Shown here: positions 32,153 through 42,027 of the stretch, piece after piece | Numbering within the stretch: the first letter of the stretch is position 1 | Layout: each line of letters begins with the position of its first letter | Source of the DNA: Nitrosarchaeum sp. | GTDB lineage: Archaea; Thermoproteota; Nitrososphaeria; Nitrososphaerales; Nitrosopumilaceae | DNA: 64,000 nt | Assembly (NCBI GenBank): GCA_021414365.1 | Contig: JAIOOR010000019.1 | Coordinates: 1-64,000 of the forward strand | Reading direction: 5' to 3' | The notes under the pieces: model-generated | Told to the model about the DNA's origin: nothing | The model's input: the letters and a program-made list of their open reading frames with translations, nothing else | Database searches by the model: none | Program-made: the position numbers and the translations under genes

Positions 32153-32169
32153 TACGGTATAGTACGGTA
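32153..32169. promoter_or_regulatory. Tandem TACGGTA direct repeat with 10-bp period next to a TATA-like box
   Basis: TACGGTA-tag-TACGGTA followed by ctttatatga, upstream of the gene at 32199. Confidence 0.4.
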
Positions 32170-32198
32170 CCTTTATATGATAAATGATCGTATGCTAG

Positions 32199-32393
32199 GT
32201 GACCATGAAGGGGACAAAATCATCACTAATGCAGGATCTATATTTCAAAAAAGTACCTGAAGTAAAGTCAAGTGTTTCTGAAGTAAATTGTTACATCTGT
32301 GGAAAAGGATTGCCTGATGGATATCGTATCACTGCAAAGACACTTCCTAATGGGATTGCACTGTTTTGTGATGTCCATTATTCACTACAATAG
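32199..32393 (+). CDS. Small zinc-ribbon protein
   Basis: CYICGKGLPDGYRITAKTLPNGIALFCDVHY. Confidence 0.7.
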   Translation: MTMKGTKSSLMQDLYFKKVPEVKSSVSEVNCYICGKGLPDGYRITAKTLPNGIALFCDVHYSLQ

Positions 32394-32478
32394 ATAAAAA
32401 AAATCATAATAATTTTTATTATTGATTTTCCAGATATCATTTAGATCAGTTTTTAGTCTGTTCTTTTTTAGACTGTTC

Positions 32479-32616
32479 ATGGGTGCTGAGGATGTTTATG
32501 AAAAAATTGATGAAGAATTGGAATTTACTGATGAACAGACAGCGGAACTTTTGAAATTAAGTGAAAAGGAATTATTAGTTTTAATTCTCTCTGAATTGAA
32601 AAAACGAAAAAACTAG
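32479..32616 (+). CDS. Small acidic hypothetical protein
   Basis: MGAEDVYEKIDEELEFTDEQTAELLKLSEKELLVLILSELKKRKN; internal ATG of the 32422 ORF. Confidence 0.55.
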   Translation: MGAEDVYEKIDEELEFTDEQTAELLKLSEKELLVLILSELKKRKN

Positions 32617-32709
32617 ATTATATTTATCCCTATGACATTCATGCCAAATAACATGTTTTTGTATTTCATAATTTAAAAAATATTAATTGTTTCTTAAATT
32701 CCTCTATGA

Positions 32710-34443
32710 TCATATGATTAATTTTTTGTTTATTGTACAAAGTATCGGAATCAAAGAAAAAATAACTGCAAAAATTATCAGAGATGAAAATGGAAATTCA
32801 GGTGTAATTGATATTGGTATTTTTGCATACTCTGAACTTCCATTGATGTTTTCTATTTGTAATGTGGCAGAGCCTACATTTGATTCTAAAAACCTATAGT
32901 CTACAAAGCTGCCACCGGCTGGTGCAATACCATGTTTTCGAAATACTTCATTATCGCTCTGTAATATCACAAAATCGTATTCTGCTTGTCTGATCGGCAT
33001 TGTAGTTTTCTTGTCGTATAATGTTATGATGAATTCTGATTCTTCATTTGGTGATAATTCTGCTGGGAACCATGTCAGATCAACAAAATATTTTCCATCA
33101 TTTGAAATTCCATTTTTGTCTGTTTGGCTAAGAAGTCTAATTGGAAATATTTGCTTTGGTTGTTCTACTGGTTTTACAACTGCAACAAAATCCGCTGATG
33201 CAAGTTCACTACCATCGATTTTCTCTACTGATATAATTATTGGACCTAGACTATTGGAGGGAAAAATATGATTTTCAATATTTGTTCCTGTGGGCGAATT
33301 TGACTGTCCAGTGGATTTCTTTCTGAATATCTCACTTCCATACTGTTTTATCACAAAATCATATGTCAATGTTTTTGGTTTTTTGTCTGAAAACAGTTCG
33401 TCAAAATCAATAATGAAACTGACATTTTGTTCTGGATGAATCACAGGTGGATTCCATGACAATCCAACTCTAAATTGAGCATTTCCGGTGTTTGCCTGCA
33501 ATGGAAACTTGACTTGTTTTGACGGTATTATTGAAAAATGCATTTTAGATTCATTTTCATTGTTAACAATTTCTAAAAGTTCATTTTTATTTAATATCAC
33601 GTGAACTATTCTTGCATCTTCAGAATAGTCATCAATTGTTACATTTGACTCTTCTAATTGTATATTGTTTAGAGTTATGTCATATTTTGTTGCAAGCATA
33701 TCTGCAAATGTTTTTGGAATGTGTATTTCTTGATGCACTACACTGATTTGATTGATATTTTGTTTGCTCCAATCAAAAGGCATTTCATAGTTTATTGTAT
33801 TGTTTTTTGAATCAAATAAAAAATTGTTAATGTTATCATAATATGACATAATTCCCACACTGTACTTTTTTCCATCCATTCCTGTTACCTCATGATCTGT
33901 TTTTTCTGCAATGCTTATTGCTCCATCAAGTTTTGGTTTTTTGATTAGGATGTTTTCAACAGAATTTACTGTGATAATTTCTATGTGATACTTGTACAAA
34001 CCCCCTGAAGTAAATATTGGCCCCTTCATAGTAAGTGGTGAATTTAGTTTTTTAGTCCAACTTCCATTTGTAGATTCTTTATCCCCCTCAATCTTGATGC
34101 TGTCTGATTTTTTTGAGATAATCTTTATGTTAAGATTTCCTAAATCATCATATAATTTTTCATTAAAAATTCGTTCTCCATTTTTTAATAATTCAACATT
34201 AAACGTAACGTGTTCAATAACTGCATCTGTCTTGCTGTCTGTAAGTCTGATGGTAAGATAACTTGTATCATCATTTGGGTTGAAAACTGATGGCTGTATG
34301 CTTACAAATAATGTTGCATTTTTATCTTTTAGCAGTACTGGCAAGATCTCTCCTCCCAAGCCATGCTCATAGGATAATTGTACATCAACAATACTTAGAA
34401 AAGCAATGATTGCCAGGATCGCCATCAGTGTTCTGAGCATCAA
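32710..34443 (-). CDS. Secreted/surface protein with PEF-CTERM-like C-terminus
   Basis: N-terminal signal/TM; C-terminal ITPEFPFSSLIIFAVIFSLIPILCTINKK. Confidence 0.75.
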   Translation of the reverse strand: MMLRTLMAILAIIAFLSIVDVQLSYEHGLGGEILPVLLKDKNATLFVSIQPSVFNPNDDTSYLTIRLTDSKTDAVIEHVTFNVELLKNGERIFNEKLYDDLGNLNIKIISKKSDSIKIEGDKESTNGSWTKKLNSPLTMKGPIFTSGGLYKYHIEIITVNSVENILIKKPKLDGAISIAEKTDHEVTGMDGKKYSVGIMSYYDNINNFLFDSKNNTINYEMPFDWSKQNINQISVVHQEIHIPKTFADMLATKYDITLNNIQLEESNVTIDDYSEDARIVHVILNKNELLEIVNNENESKMHFSIIPSKQVKFPLQANTGNAQFRVGLSWNPPVIHPEQNVSFIIDFDELFSDKKPKTLTYDFVIKQYGSEIFRKKSTGQSNSPTGTNIENHIFPSNSLGPIIISVEKIDGSELASADFVAVVKPVEQPKQIFPIRLLSQTDKNGISNDGKYFVDLTWFPAELSPNEESEFIITLYDKKTTMPIRQAEYDFVILQSDNEVFRKHGIAPAGGSFVDYRFLESNVGSATLQIENINGSSEYAKIPISITPEFPFSSLIIFAVIFSLIPILCTINKKLII

Positions 34444-34650
34444 ATTACCACAATTGTTATTTACAATAAATTGAATCTATCTACAAAAACGATATCCATT
34501 GACATAATTTTTAAATTTAATTTTGGTCGAAAAATTCTACTAATGTTTAAATGAGTACTTTTTGAATCTGCTTGGTTCTGAATTTAGATAATTATCTGTA
34601 AATATATTTGAAAAAATGACTTTCATATAACAGTCTAAACAAGATTTTCT

Positions 34651-34731
34651 ATGTCTAGAAATAATTTATTGATCACACTCGGTGGAATTTTATTGATTGT
34701 TATGGGTTTGGCATTGATGGGATTTTTCTAA
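34651..34731 (+). CDS. Possible 26-aa membrane microprotein
   Basis: MSRNNLLITLGGILLIVMGLALMGFF*. Confidence 0.35.
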   Translation: MSRNNLLITLGGILLIVMGLALMGFF

Positions 34732-34737
34732 AACATC

Positions 34738-34923
34738 CTATCTTAATGATTGAGCATTTTTTTTACAAAGTTCACAAATCAATGAATTTGTCTTACATCC
34801 ACATGCAATGCACTGTTTAGTTTTTTCTAAATTCTTTGTCCCATCTGATCCTTGAATTAATTTTATTATGACGCCAATAATGATCGCTGCAATTACCAGA
34901 GTAATGATGATTCCAAGTACCAT
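34738..34923 (-). CDS. Small membrane-anchored zinc-ribbon protein
   Basis: N-terminal TM followed by CIACGCKTNSLICELCKK. Confidence 0.7.
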   Translation of the reverse strand: MVLGIIITLVIAAIIIGVIIKLIQGSDGTKNLEKTKQCIACGCKTNSLICELCKKNAQSLR

Positions 34924-34992
34924 GTCTCTAGTATGCTTTATTGCTATTCAAACCTTCTCTGACTAAGATGATTTATGATTAGATTATTTGCT

Positions 34993-36147
34993 TTAACTCC
35001 AAACTTTTTCTTTGAATGTCCATTTTTTATTTAAAATGAAATTACTAAATGCTGCAGTTGCAACTGCTGATACAAGCGCAATTGGATATGATACTGTCAA
35101 GTTATCTACTAGATAATACACTAATCCTATCTGAACAACTGCCCCAATAGAGCTAAATCCAGCAAATTTACCAAACTGAATAATCGTTCTTTTTGGAGTA
35201 AAGTCTCTATCTTCAAACGTCCAATGTTTATTTAAAAAGAAATTAGTTGTAATTGAAAACGCAATTCCGAGTATGGTCGCATGCAAATACCACATGTTAA
35301 AACTAGATGTGAATAGTATCGACATGAGATAATTCACCAATAATCCTGATGCTCCAACTGAAAAGAATCTGGCAGCCTTTGATACGAATCTAACTGATGT
35401 TCTATTTTCATTTCTTTGTTCTTGCTTTCCATATCTGTAAAGATTCCATACCGCATGTGTAAATTCTAAAATTGTTTTCACTCCAAGTTTACTCTTTCCT
35501 TTTTGTCTGTCTAAAAATGTATATGGGATTTCTTTTATTGAAACTCCTTTTGCTTTTACAATCATCTCTAAAAGAAACTTGTATCCAATAGCGTCAAAAT
35601 TAATTCCTTTGATGATTTCTTTGTTGAATGCAAAAAATCCTGACATTGGATCTGATTCTTTTATTCCAAGACCTCTCTTTGCTATAGTTGTTGCAACTTT
35701 GCTGATTAATTTTCGTTTTAATGACCACCCTTCTATTGAACCACCGTTTAGATATCTGGATGCTACAACAATGTCTGTTTTTGATTGTTTTAAAACCTCT
35801 ACAAGTTTTGGAATTAGTTGTGGTGGGTGAGAGAAATCACTATCCATTACAATTATTATTTTGCCCTTTGCCTGCTGTATCCCATTTAATATTGCAGAGC
35901 TTAGACCTTCCTTTGTTTTTCGATTAATCACATTGACTGTATATCTTGTTTTTTCTTTTAATGACTCAAAATAATCTTCTGCGATCTTACCCGTCCCATC
36001 AGGCGAATTATCATCTACAACTATTGCCTCAACTGTGGTATTTTTTGGTAAATGCTCTTTGATTAAATGTAGTATACCTTTGATATTTTCTGATTCATTA
36101 TAGGTAGGAATCACTATTGATACTTCGGCATTGACCACGCTAGACAT
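34993..36147 (-). CDS. Family 2 glycosyltransferase (dolichol-phosphate mannosyltransferase-like) fused to GtrA-like domain
   Basis: VSIVIPTYNESENIKGIL, VVDDNSPDGTGKIAE, VMDSDFSHPPQLIP; GtrA-like C-terminus with FLNKHWTF and FILNKKWTF. Confidence 0.88.
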   Translation of the reverse strand: MSSVVNAEVSIVIPTYNESENIKGILHLIKEHLPKNTTVEAIVVDDNSPDGTGKIAEDYFESLKEKTRYTVNVINRKTKEGLSSAILNGIQQAKGKIIIVMDSDFSHPPQLIPKLVEVLKQSKTDIVVASRYLNGGSIEGWSLKRKLISKVATTIAKRGLGIKESDPMSGFFAFNKEIIKGINFDAIGYKFLLEMIVKAKGVSIKEIPYTFLDRQKGKSKLGVKTILEFTHAVWNLYRYGKQEQRNENRTSVRFVSKAARFFSVGASGLLVNYLMSILFTSSFNMWYLHATILGIAFSITTNFFLNKHWTFEDRDFTPKRTIIQFGKFAGFSSIGAVVQIGLVYYLVDNLTVSYPIALVSAVATAAFSNFILNKKWTFKEKVWS

Positions 36148-36234
36148 TACGCCTATGCCAATTTATCTCATATTAAATTTTTAAATTGTAAAATTTGACT
36201 GTTTCATGCTAAATTCTGAGCAATTCTTATCTGA

Positions 36235-36336
36235 TTAGGCGTTTTTTGATAATGGCAATTTAATATGCTGTTCTACACAATTAAGGCAAATCATCGCATC
36301 ATCCAAATGGCAATCACATAAGCAATTTTTACTCAT
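36235..36336 (-). CDS. 33-aa Cys-rich CxCxCH microprotein
   Basis: MSKNCLCDCHLDDAMICLNCVEQHIKLPLSKNA*. Confidence 0.6.
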   Translation of the reverse strand: MSKNCLCDCHLDDAMICLNCVEQHIKLPLSKNA

Positions 36337-36423
36337 AATGTATGTCCCTATCAAATAGATATTACATTTAGTATGTATAAAAAAAGACACGCTTTGATTT
36401 TATGTTGAATGGATGATTTTTGG

Positions 36424-37863
36424 TTATTTCTCATGCATCCATTCACGAATTATAATTTTTGATGCCTCTCCAGTGGCCTGCATGTTTGTGTATGGATATG
36501 TTTTTGAATCAAACTTTGGCATAGTTTCATCAAAAGTCTTTACTATGATGGAATTATCTATCATGCTTTGTAGTTGAGGTCCACGAGTCAGATCAATCTT
36601 ATAATGACTATCTTCCATGATGACTGTTTTTTCAGTAGTTACCGGATAAAATAAAATAAATGAATAGTCTTTTGGAACATTTTCTCGTTTAAACACATCA
36701 TACAATATCCAAGAATATACGGGACTTGTGAGGACTGTGCTACTACTGTCATAATTTTTTAAAATATAAGACAAAGCCTCAAACTGATTTTTTGATATGT
36801 CATTGATAATCAAAAATGTGGTACTTGTAAAACCAAACACCAACACTGCAGATATTATTCCAAAATAAACAAATTTCTTTTTTATTTTATTTTCCCTGTG
36901 AATTGACTCTATCCATATTCCAGCTGCAATACACATTACTGGAATGATCATCATCAAGTGAAAGTATTGCTTGTATCCGATAGAGCTTAAAAATACTACA
37001 AAAGGGACAAACCACAATAAGAGAAATTTGTCTTTACGAAGTGCCGCAAAAACCATACCTGATAAACCCAATACAAACATCAATGGATCAATAACTGCAA
37101 AAAATCCAAATATGTCTAATACATTGTTTGTTCTCTGTGTTTGCCATAGTATTCCTTGCTGCCAAAGATCAAACTGATCAAGCATGATTGCATTAAGAGG
37201 CCATATTAACGGAATTAGTAAAAATGGAATCAGCAGTAATATTACATCTGAAAACTTTTTTCTGTTGCCATATACAATCCATGCAACTACAAAGATCATT
37301 GTAACTGCAGGTATTTTTGTAAATACTGCCAATCCCATCAAAGTTCCTGAAAAAATAATCCAGATTGATGAATGTTTTGATTTAGTAGAATAGATTGCAA
37401 GTAAAATTGCTCCTAATACTAAAGGAATTAAAATCGAATCAAGCAGTATTCTTTTAAAAATCCATGTAAATGGTAACACTGCAAAAAATGATGCTGACAA
37501 AAATGCTGGAATTGCCCCATATCTAAGTTGCACAATTTTGTAAATTAGAAACGTGTCTACTACTGCAAGTATTCCCATGAATACTCTGGGAATTAGATAT
37601 AGTGATTGTAAGGAATCAGGCTCATTTGTTGTCTTGATGTCTGAATAATTTGTTGCGTAAAGAATCGATGATATTGCAATCTGACCAAAATACGGATGGT
37701 CGTACACATTACCCTCTTGAGGATTTCCAGTATTGAGAAAATCTATTGCGCGTCTCATGTATACCCCTTCATCAAAAAACACATCGGGATATCCAACAGG
37801 ATTCCACAAGTGGATAAACCCTGAAAGAGCAAGTGGAATCAACAGTAAGAATAATTTATTCAA
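36424..37863 (-). CDS. PMT/ArnT-like glycosyltransferase (multi-TM)
   Basis: N-terminal YPDVFFDEGVYMRRAIDFLNTGNPQEGNVYDHPYFGQIAIS and many TMs. Confidence 0.8.
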   Translation of the reverse strand: MNKLFLLLIPLALSGFIHLWNPVGYPDVFFDEGVYMRRAIDFLNTGNPQEGNVYDHPYFGQIAISSILYATNYSDIKTTNEPDSLQSLYLIPRVFMGILAVVDTFLIYKIVQLRYGAIPAFLSASFFAVLPFTWIFKRILLDSILIPLVLGAILLAIYSTKSKHSSIWIIFSGTLMGLAVFTKIPAVTMIFVVAWIVYGNRKKFSDVILLLIPFLLIPLIWPLNAIMLDQFDLWQQGILWQTQRTNNVLDIFGFFAVIDPLMFVLGLSGMVFAALRKDKFLLLWFVPFVVFLSSIGYKQYFHLMMIIPVMCIAAGIWIESIHRENKIKKKFVYFGIISAVLVFGFTSTTFLIINDISKNQFEALSYILKNYDSSSTVLTSPVYSWILYDVFKRENVPKDYSFILFYPVTTEKTVIMEDSHYKIDLTRGPQLQSMIDNSIIVKTFDETMPKFDSKTYPYTNMQATGEASKIIIREWMHEK

Positions 37864-37953
37864 TTGCTACTTTGTCTTGATGAATGACGGTGCTTTTAAA
37901 TTAATTAGAAATTCAATACTACATAATTTGTTATACTTGGATATCTTGAATGA

Positions 37954-38202
37954 TTAATTTCTCATGGTTACTTCATTACCTATGGATGCCTGCAATCCAA
38001 GCCCCGCACCTGGCTCTGTAGTGATTATCATCAATGTCTCACAGGAAAGACATAGGACAGATGGCGTATAGTCTGTATTTTCTTGGGTAGGGCCTGTAGA
38101 AGCTAATACTGCATCTTCTACGATGTTTGGACTATTGCAATTCACACATGTATTAGGTTTGAAAGAAAGACGCTTTATTTTTTTGATGTAATAATGAACC
38201 AT
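37954..38202 (-). CDS. Small zinc-ribbon protein
   Basis: TCVNCNSPNIVEDAVLASTG...SVLCLSCETLMIITTEPG. Confidence 0.6.
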   Translation of the reverse strand: MVHYYIKKIKRLSFKPNTCVNCNSPNIVEDAVLASTGPTQENTDYTPSVLCLSCETLMIITTEPGAGLGLQASIGNEVTMRN

Positions 38203-38314
38203 GTAATTATAGTGTACACGTGATTCTTAAATTATTTGTTAACCACATTGTTATTCGTATACTTCTCATCTGTTTTGTATATTCATTAAATAAAGTGCAA
38301 TTTCATAGCATATT

Positions 38315-39310
38315 ATGCACATTCCAAAAATTTCACTGGCAGATGATCTGCCTATTTGTAGAATTTTAAATGGGATGTGGCAGGTATCTGGTGGACACGG
38401 ACAAATAAATCGAGAATCTGCAATTTTAGAGATGCTTGAATATCACAAAGACGGATTTACTACATGGGATTTAGCTGATATTTATGGTCCTGCCGAATCA
38501 TATATTGGAGAATTTCATAAACGATTACCCTTAGAAGAATTATCTAAATCTCAGGCATTAACAAAATTTGTGCCAAATCCAGGACCAATGACAAAATCTA
38601 TTGTAGAATATTATGTAGACCAATCATTAAAGAAAATGAATACCGAATCCCTTGATTTACTCCAGTTTCATTGGTGGGATTACAATAATTCAAGTTATAT
38701 TGATGCTCTAAATCACTTGTCAAAACTACGAGATGATGGAAAAATCAAACATCTTGGACTAACAAACTTTGATACCACGCGAGTTAAAATCATGATTGAA
38801 AAAGGATTCAAACTGGTATCTAATCAAGTCCAATATTCAATTTTGGACCAAAGGGCAGAAAAATTAATGACTCCATTTTGCCTAAAGCATGGCATTTCTC
38901 TTCTTACCTATGGTACTCTTCTTGGCGGATTTTTATCTGAGAAATATCTTAATTCTCCAGAACCTCATAGGTCAGATCTGACAACTTCTAGTCTGCAAAA
39001 ATACCATAACATGATTACTGCATGGGGTGGATGGGGACTATTTCAAAAACTACTAGACGTGTTATCTAAGATAGCAAAAAAACATGATTCTAGTATTGCA
39101 AATGTGTCTGCAAAATTTATTTTAGATAAACCATCTGTTGCAGGAATTATTATTGGAACGAGACTAGGAATATCTGAGCATAGAGATGATAATTTGCATG
39201 TGTTTGACTTGGAACTTGATTCTCAAGATCATTCTTTGATAAATTCAATTACTAAAAAATCAAATGATCTTTTTGATACTATCGGTGATTGTGGAGATGA
39301 ATATCGATAA
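38315..39310 (+). CDS. Aldo/keto reductase
   Basis: TWDLADIYGPAESYIGEFHKRL, KHLGLTNFDTTRV, SNQVQYSILDQR. Confidence 0.88.
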   Translation: MHIPKISLADDLPICRILNGMWQVSGGHGQINRESAILEMLEYHKDGFTTWDLADIYGPAESYIGEFHKRLPLEELSKSQALTKFVPNPGPMTKSIVEYYVDQSLKKMNTESLDLLQFHWWDYNNSSYIDALNHLSKLRDDGKIKHLGLTNFDTTRVKIMIEKGFKLVSNQVQYSILDQRAEKLMTPFCLKHGISLLTYGTLLGGFLSEKYLNSPEPHRSDLTTSSLQKYHNMITAWGGWGLFQKLLDVLSKIAKKHDSSIANVSAKFILDKPSVAGIIIGTRLGISEHRDDNLHVFDLELDSQDHSLINSITKKSNDLFDTIGDCGDEYR

Positions 39311-39420
39311 TGTCCTCCAGGGATTCAAAAACTTGTAGAATATGTGGTAGTTCTATGGCCAAACAGGCTCAAATGTTTCAAATTGTATGGGTCTGTACAA
39401 AATGTGGGACATCTGAATAA
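39310..39420 (+). CDS. 36-aa zinc-ribbon microprotein overlapping the AKR stop
   Basis: MSSRDSKTCRICGSSMAKQAQMFQIVWVCTKCGTSE*, TAATG overlap. Confidence 0.65.
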   Translation: MSSRDSKTCRICGSSMAKQAQMFQIVWVCTKCGTSE

Positions 39421-39455
39421 ATAATTACATAAATTCAAAAAAAAATGGGAAAAAC

Positions 39456-39553
39456 CAGATAGTAATCAAAACCACCTAGTTATCCACTGACAACTAATCA
39501 CCAACTCACTTTTTACATCCAGTTGATGTTTGGTATTACTTGATTACTACCTG
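39456..39553. ncRNA. Candidate structured RNA closed by a 14-bp helix (one mismatch)
   Basis: CAGATAGTAATCAA (39456-39469) / TTGATTACTACCTG (39540-39553); internal CATC/GATG hairpin; no ORF. Confidence 0.45.
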
Positions 39554-39660
39554 ATACGTTATAGGGGTAATGAAATAAAAACACTGTTCTGTAAATTCTA
39601 AACACTTGTTTGTTTTTGTATGAAATTTTGTATAAAGATAAGGTTACTCTCGGAAAATAT

Positions 39661-39870
39661 CTATTCTTCTTGAAATTTGTAATTTTCTATAACCCTCTGA
39701 ACATTAGTCAGAATTATTTCTTTAATCTCTTCGTGTTTGATGCCAGATGTTTTCATTAACTTTATCTGATCTAAAATTGCAAACTGAACTCTTCCTTGTA
39801 ACTGATCTATTATGCTAAACCCCTCTTTTGGAAATTCAGTTATGAATATCTCTGATTCCTCTTTGTCCAA
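39661..39870 (-). CDS. Hypothetical protein
   Basis: ORF with plausible coding composition. Confidence 0.5.
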   Translation of the reverse strand: MDKEESEIFITEFPKEGFSIIDQLQGRVQFAILDQIKLMKTSGIKHEEIKEIILTNVQRVIENYKFQEE

Positions 39871-39940
39871 TTTATTTTTCTTAAGGAAATGGCACTAAAA
39901 TATCTATTTTAATATCAAATTATTTTTTATATCGTTGAAT

Positions 39941-40330
39941 CTATTCGTTCCAAATTGGCTGTTTTTTCAACCACAATATTAAATCCCTGTAAAGATGGCT
40001 TTTTTGCATGTTCAACACATTAATTTCCATATTTGTTGAAAGTTTTGCAGTCTTGGTATAGGTTTCATATTTTGCAAATACCACTTTATCCAAATATGTT
40101 TGACCCTGAATCTCTTTTTTTGCCAATTCTTCAGATTCAGTCATTGCAAAACATGCAAAGAGAACCCCGTCAACCCAATATGCACTGCCTGATTCAAGCA
40201 ATGCCATCATACTAAGTAAATCATCTATGCTTAGTTTTATCAAATCTCTAACAAAGATGGTTTTGTATGGTTCATGAATAAAATCAGTCATGTTGTATAC
40301 TGTGGTATCTTTTGACTTTATTTTAAGCAT
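39941..40330 (-). CDS. Conserved hypothetical protein
   Basis: Complete ORF, plausible coding composition. Confidence 0.55.
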   Translation of the reverse strand: MLKIKSKDTTVYNMTDFIHEPYKTIFVRDLIKLSIDDLLSMMALLESGSAYWVDGVLFACFAMTESEELAKKEIQGQTYLDKVVFAKYETYTKTAKLSTNMEINVLNMQKSHLYRDLILWLKKQPIWNE

Positions 40331-40476
40331 AGTTTAGAATCTAGTCTTTAAATCATATATTTTGAAGTTTTTTCAGTTATTTTTGGTAATCCTATCCGTT
40401 TTTTTAAAATAATTCTTTTTGTTACTTTAATAAAAAAACACTAAACATATTTTCAAAATATGGTGAACTTCTATTA

Positions 40477-42027
40477 TTAATTGAGTTTGCTGTTATCATA
40501 ATGTCCATTGATAATTTTCTCAGCTAACAAGCACATTTTATCAAAATCGACTTCATTTGGCGTATATTTTGCAAATCCAACTAGACTTGATAATTTAAAA
40601 CAATTTTTGATGTCTTCTACAGGATATTTATCACTTGTAAGATGTGATAGGATATCTTCATTCGTAATCTCTCTTTTTAATTCTGCTCTATAACTTAAAA
40701 ATAATCTTATGGCTTGACTGATTTCTCCATATGCTTCTTTATGTCTTTGTTCTTTGAAGTCTTTTTTTGCTTCTTCAATTAATCTATTTGATGCAGATAC
40801 ATAATCAAATGGTTTTTCAGGTATTGTTTTTAACATTGGACTTACCTTGATCTTCTTTTTTGTTTTAATTTTTTTGTATAACAAAAATCCAAGTAAACTT
40901 GCTAAGGCAATTATTGGAACATACCATAAATAGGAATAATCCTGACTTGGTTTTTCCAGATCAATTTTTACTATGTTTTGGTTTTCAAATTCAGCTTTTA
41001 TTACAGCTGATTGCTCTTTCTGATTTTGATAAGTCAATTGAATATTTGATGCATTCTTATCTTGTTGAAATTCTACATTTTTTTCTGAAAATCCCTCTTG
41101 ATTCAACTCCTCAACATATTTTTTAAAAGTTGGATTTTCTCGTAATTTTGATAGCAAATCATCCCTCTCTTGTTGAGTGTGTTTTTCAATGTCCGTTAAA
41201 GTGCCGTTTTTCATTGTGCCTTGAATTTTTGCCCAACTTCCCTCCTTGTTTTTATAATTAATCTCAAAATCTCCCGTAGAGTTGGAAATTGGGTTTATGT
41301 TTCCATCTGTGACATTATATCCTTGCTGAACGAGTCCTTGATGGAACTTTTGGAATTTTTCATTTGAGGCTAATTGATTTTGAAATTCTTTTTGTAGTTG
41401 GTTTTTTTCTTCTAATTGTTTTTGTATTTGCTGTTTTAATGCTGAGCTATCTTGTGGCATCTGGTTATTTTGAAGTCTTTGTTGAGGATCTTGTGAAAGT
41501 TGACTTTGCATCATTTGTTCCATGTGTTGCTGAAGTGTTTGTTGTGTAAATGGATCATTTTGTGATTGAGGTGGTGCCTTTTCTGATGATCCTTGGATTT
41601 TGTTTTGTATATTATTTTTTTGTGATTCGTCTGAGACAAATATTATGGTAAATGGTTTTAAATTAACTGCCATATCATTTCCATCATTATAGTTATAGCT
41701 GAGATTTACAGTAAATGTAATTGGAGAATCAGATGTCCCAAAATTCAATGAGTCTGTTTGATTCCCATCTCTGATAGTCAAGGTGGTAACTTGTGTGTTT
41801 GAGCTTGAAAATTGAGCATTTCCTTGATTTATCTGCTGAGTGATAGTGTATTGTAACATTCCATTGATTTCTTTGCCATAGTTGTTGTTAATCATCATTG
41901 AAATTATTGCATTTTCTCCCGTCTTAAAATAATATGTGGATTGGTCAACTGACATTTCAAGATTCTGTGCAAATGCCAGTGGAAGAGAAACAAAAAAAAT
42001 TGATATCAACACAATGTATTTTATCAT
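40477..42027 (-). CDS. Membrane protein of MoxR/VWA operon (Bat-like accessory)
   Basis: Signal peptide, extracellular Gln-rich region, one TM, cytoplasmic tail; overlaps the VWA gene. Confidence 0.7.
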   Translation of the reverse strand: MIKYIVLISIFFVSLPLAFAQNLEMSVDQSTYYFKTGENAIISMMINNNYGKEINGMLQYTITQQINQGNAQFSSSNTQVTTLTIRDGNQTDSLNFGTSDSPITFTVNLSYNYNDGNDMAVNLKPFTIIFVSDESQKNNIQNKIQGSSEKAPPQSQNDPFTQQTLQQHMEQMMQSQLSQDPQQRLQNNQMPQDSSALKQQIQKQLEEKNQLQKEFQNQLASNEKFQKFHQGLVQQGYNVTDGNINPISNSTGDFEINYKNKEGSWAKIQGTMKNGTLTDIEKHTQQERDDLLSKLRENPTFKKYVEELNQEGFSEKNVEFQQDKNASNIQLTYQNQKEQSAVIKAEFENQNIVKIDLEKPSQDYSYLWYVPIIALASLLGFLLYKKIKTKKKIKVSPMLKTIPEKPFDYVSASNRLIEEAKKDFKEQRHKEAYGEISQAIRLFLSYRAELKREITNEDILSHLTSDKYPVEDIKNCFKLSSLVGFAKYTPNEVDFDKMCLLAEKIINGHYDNSKLN

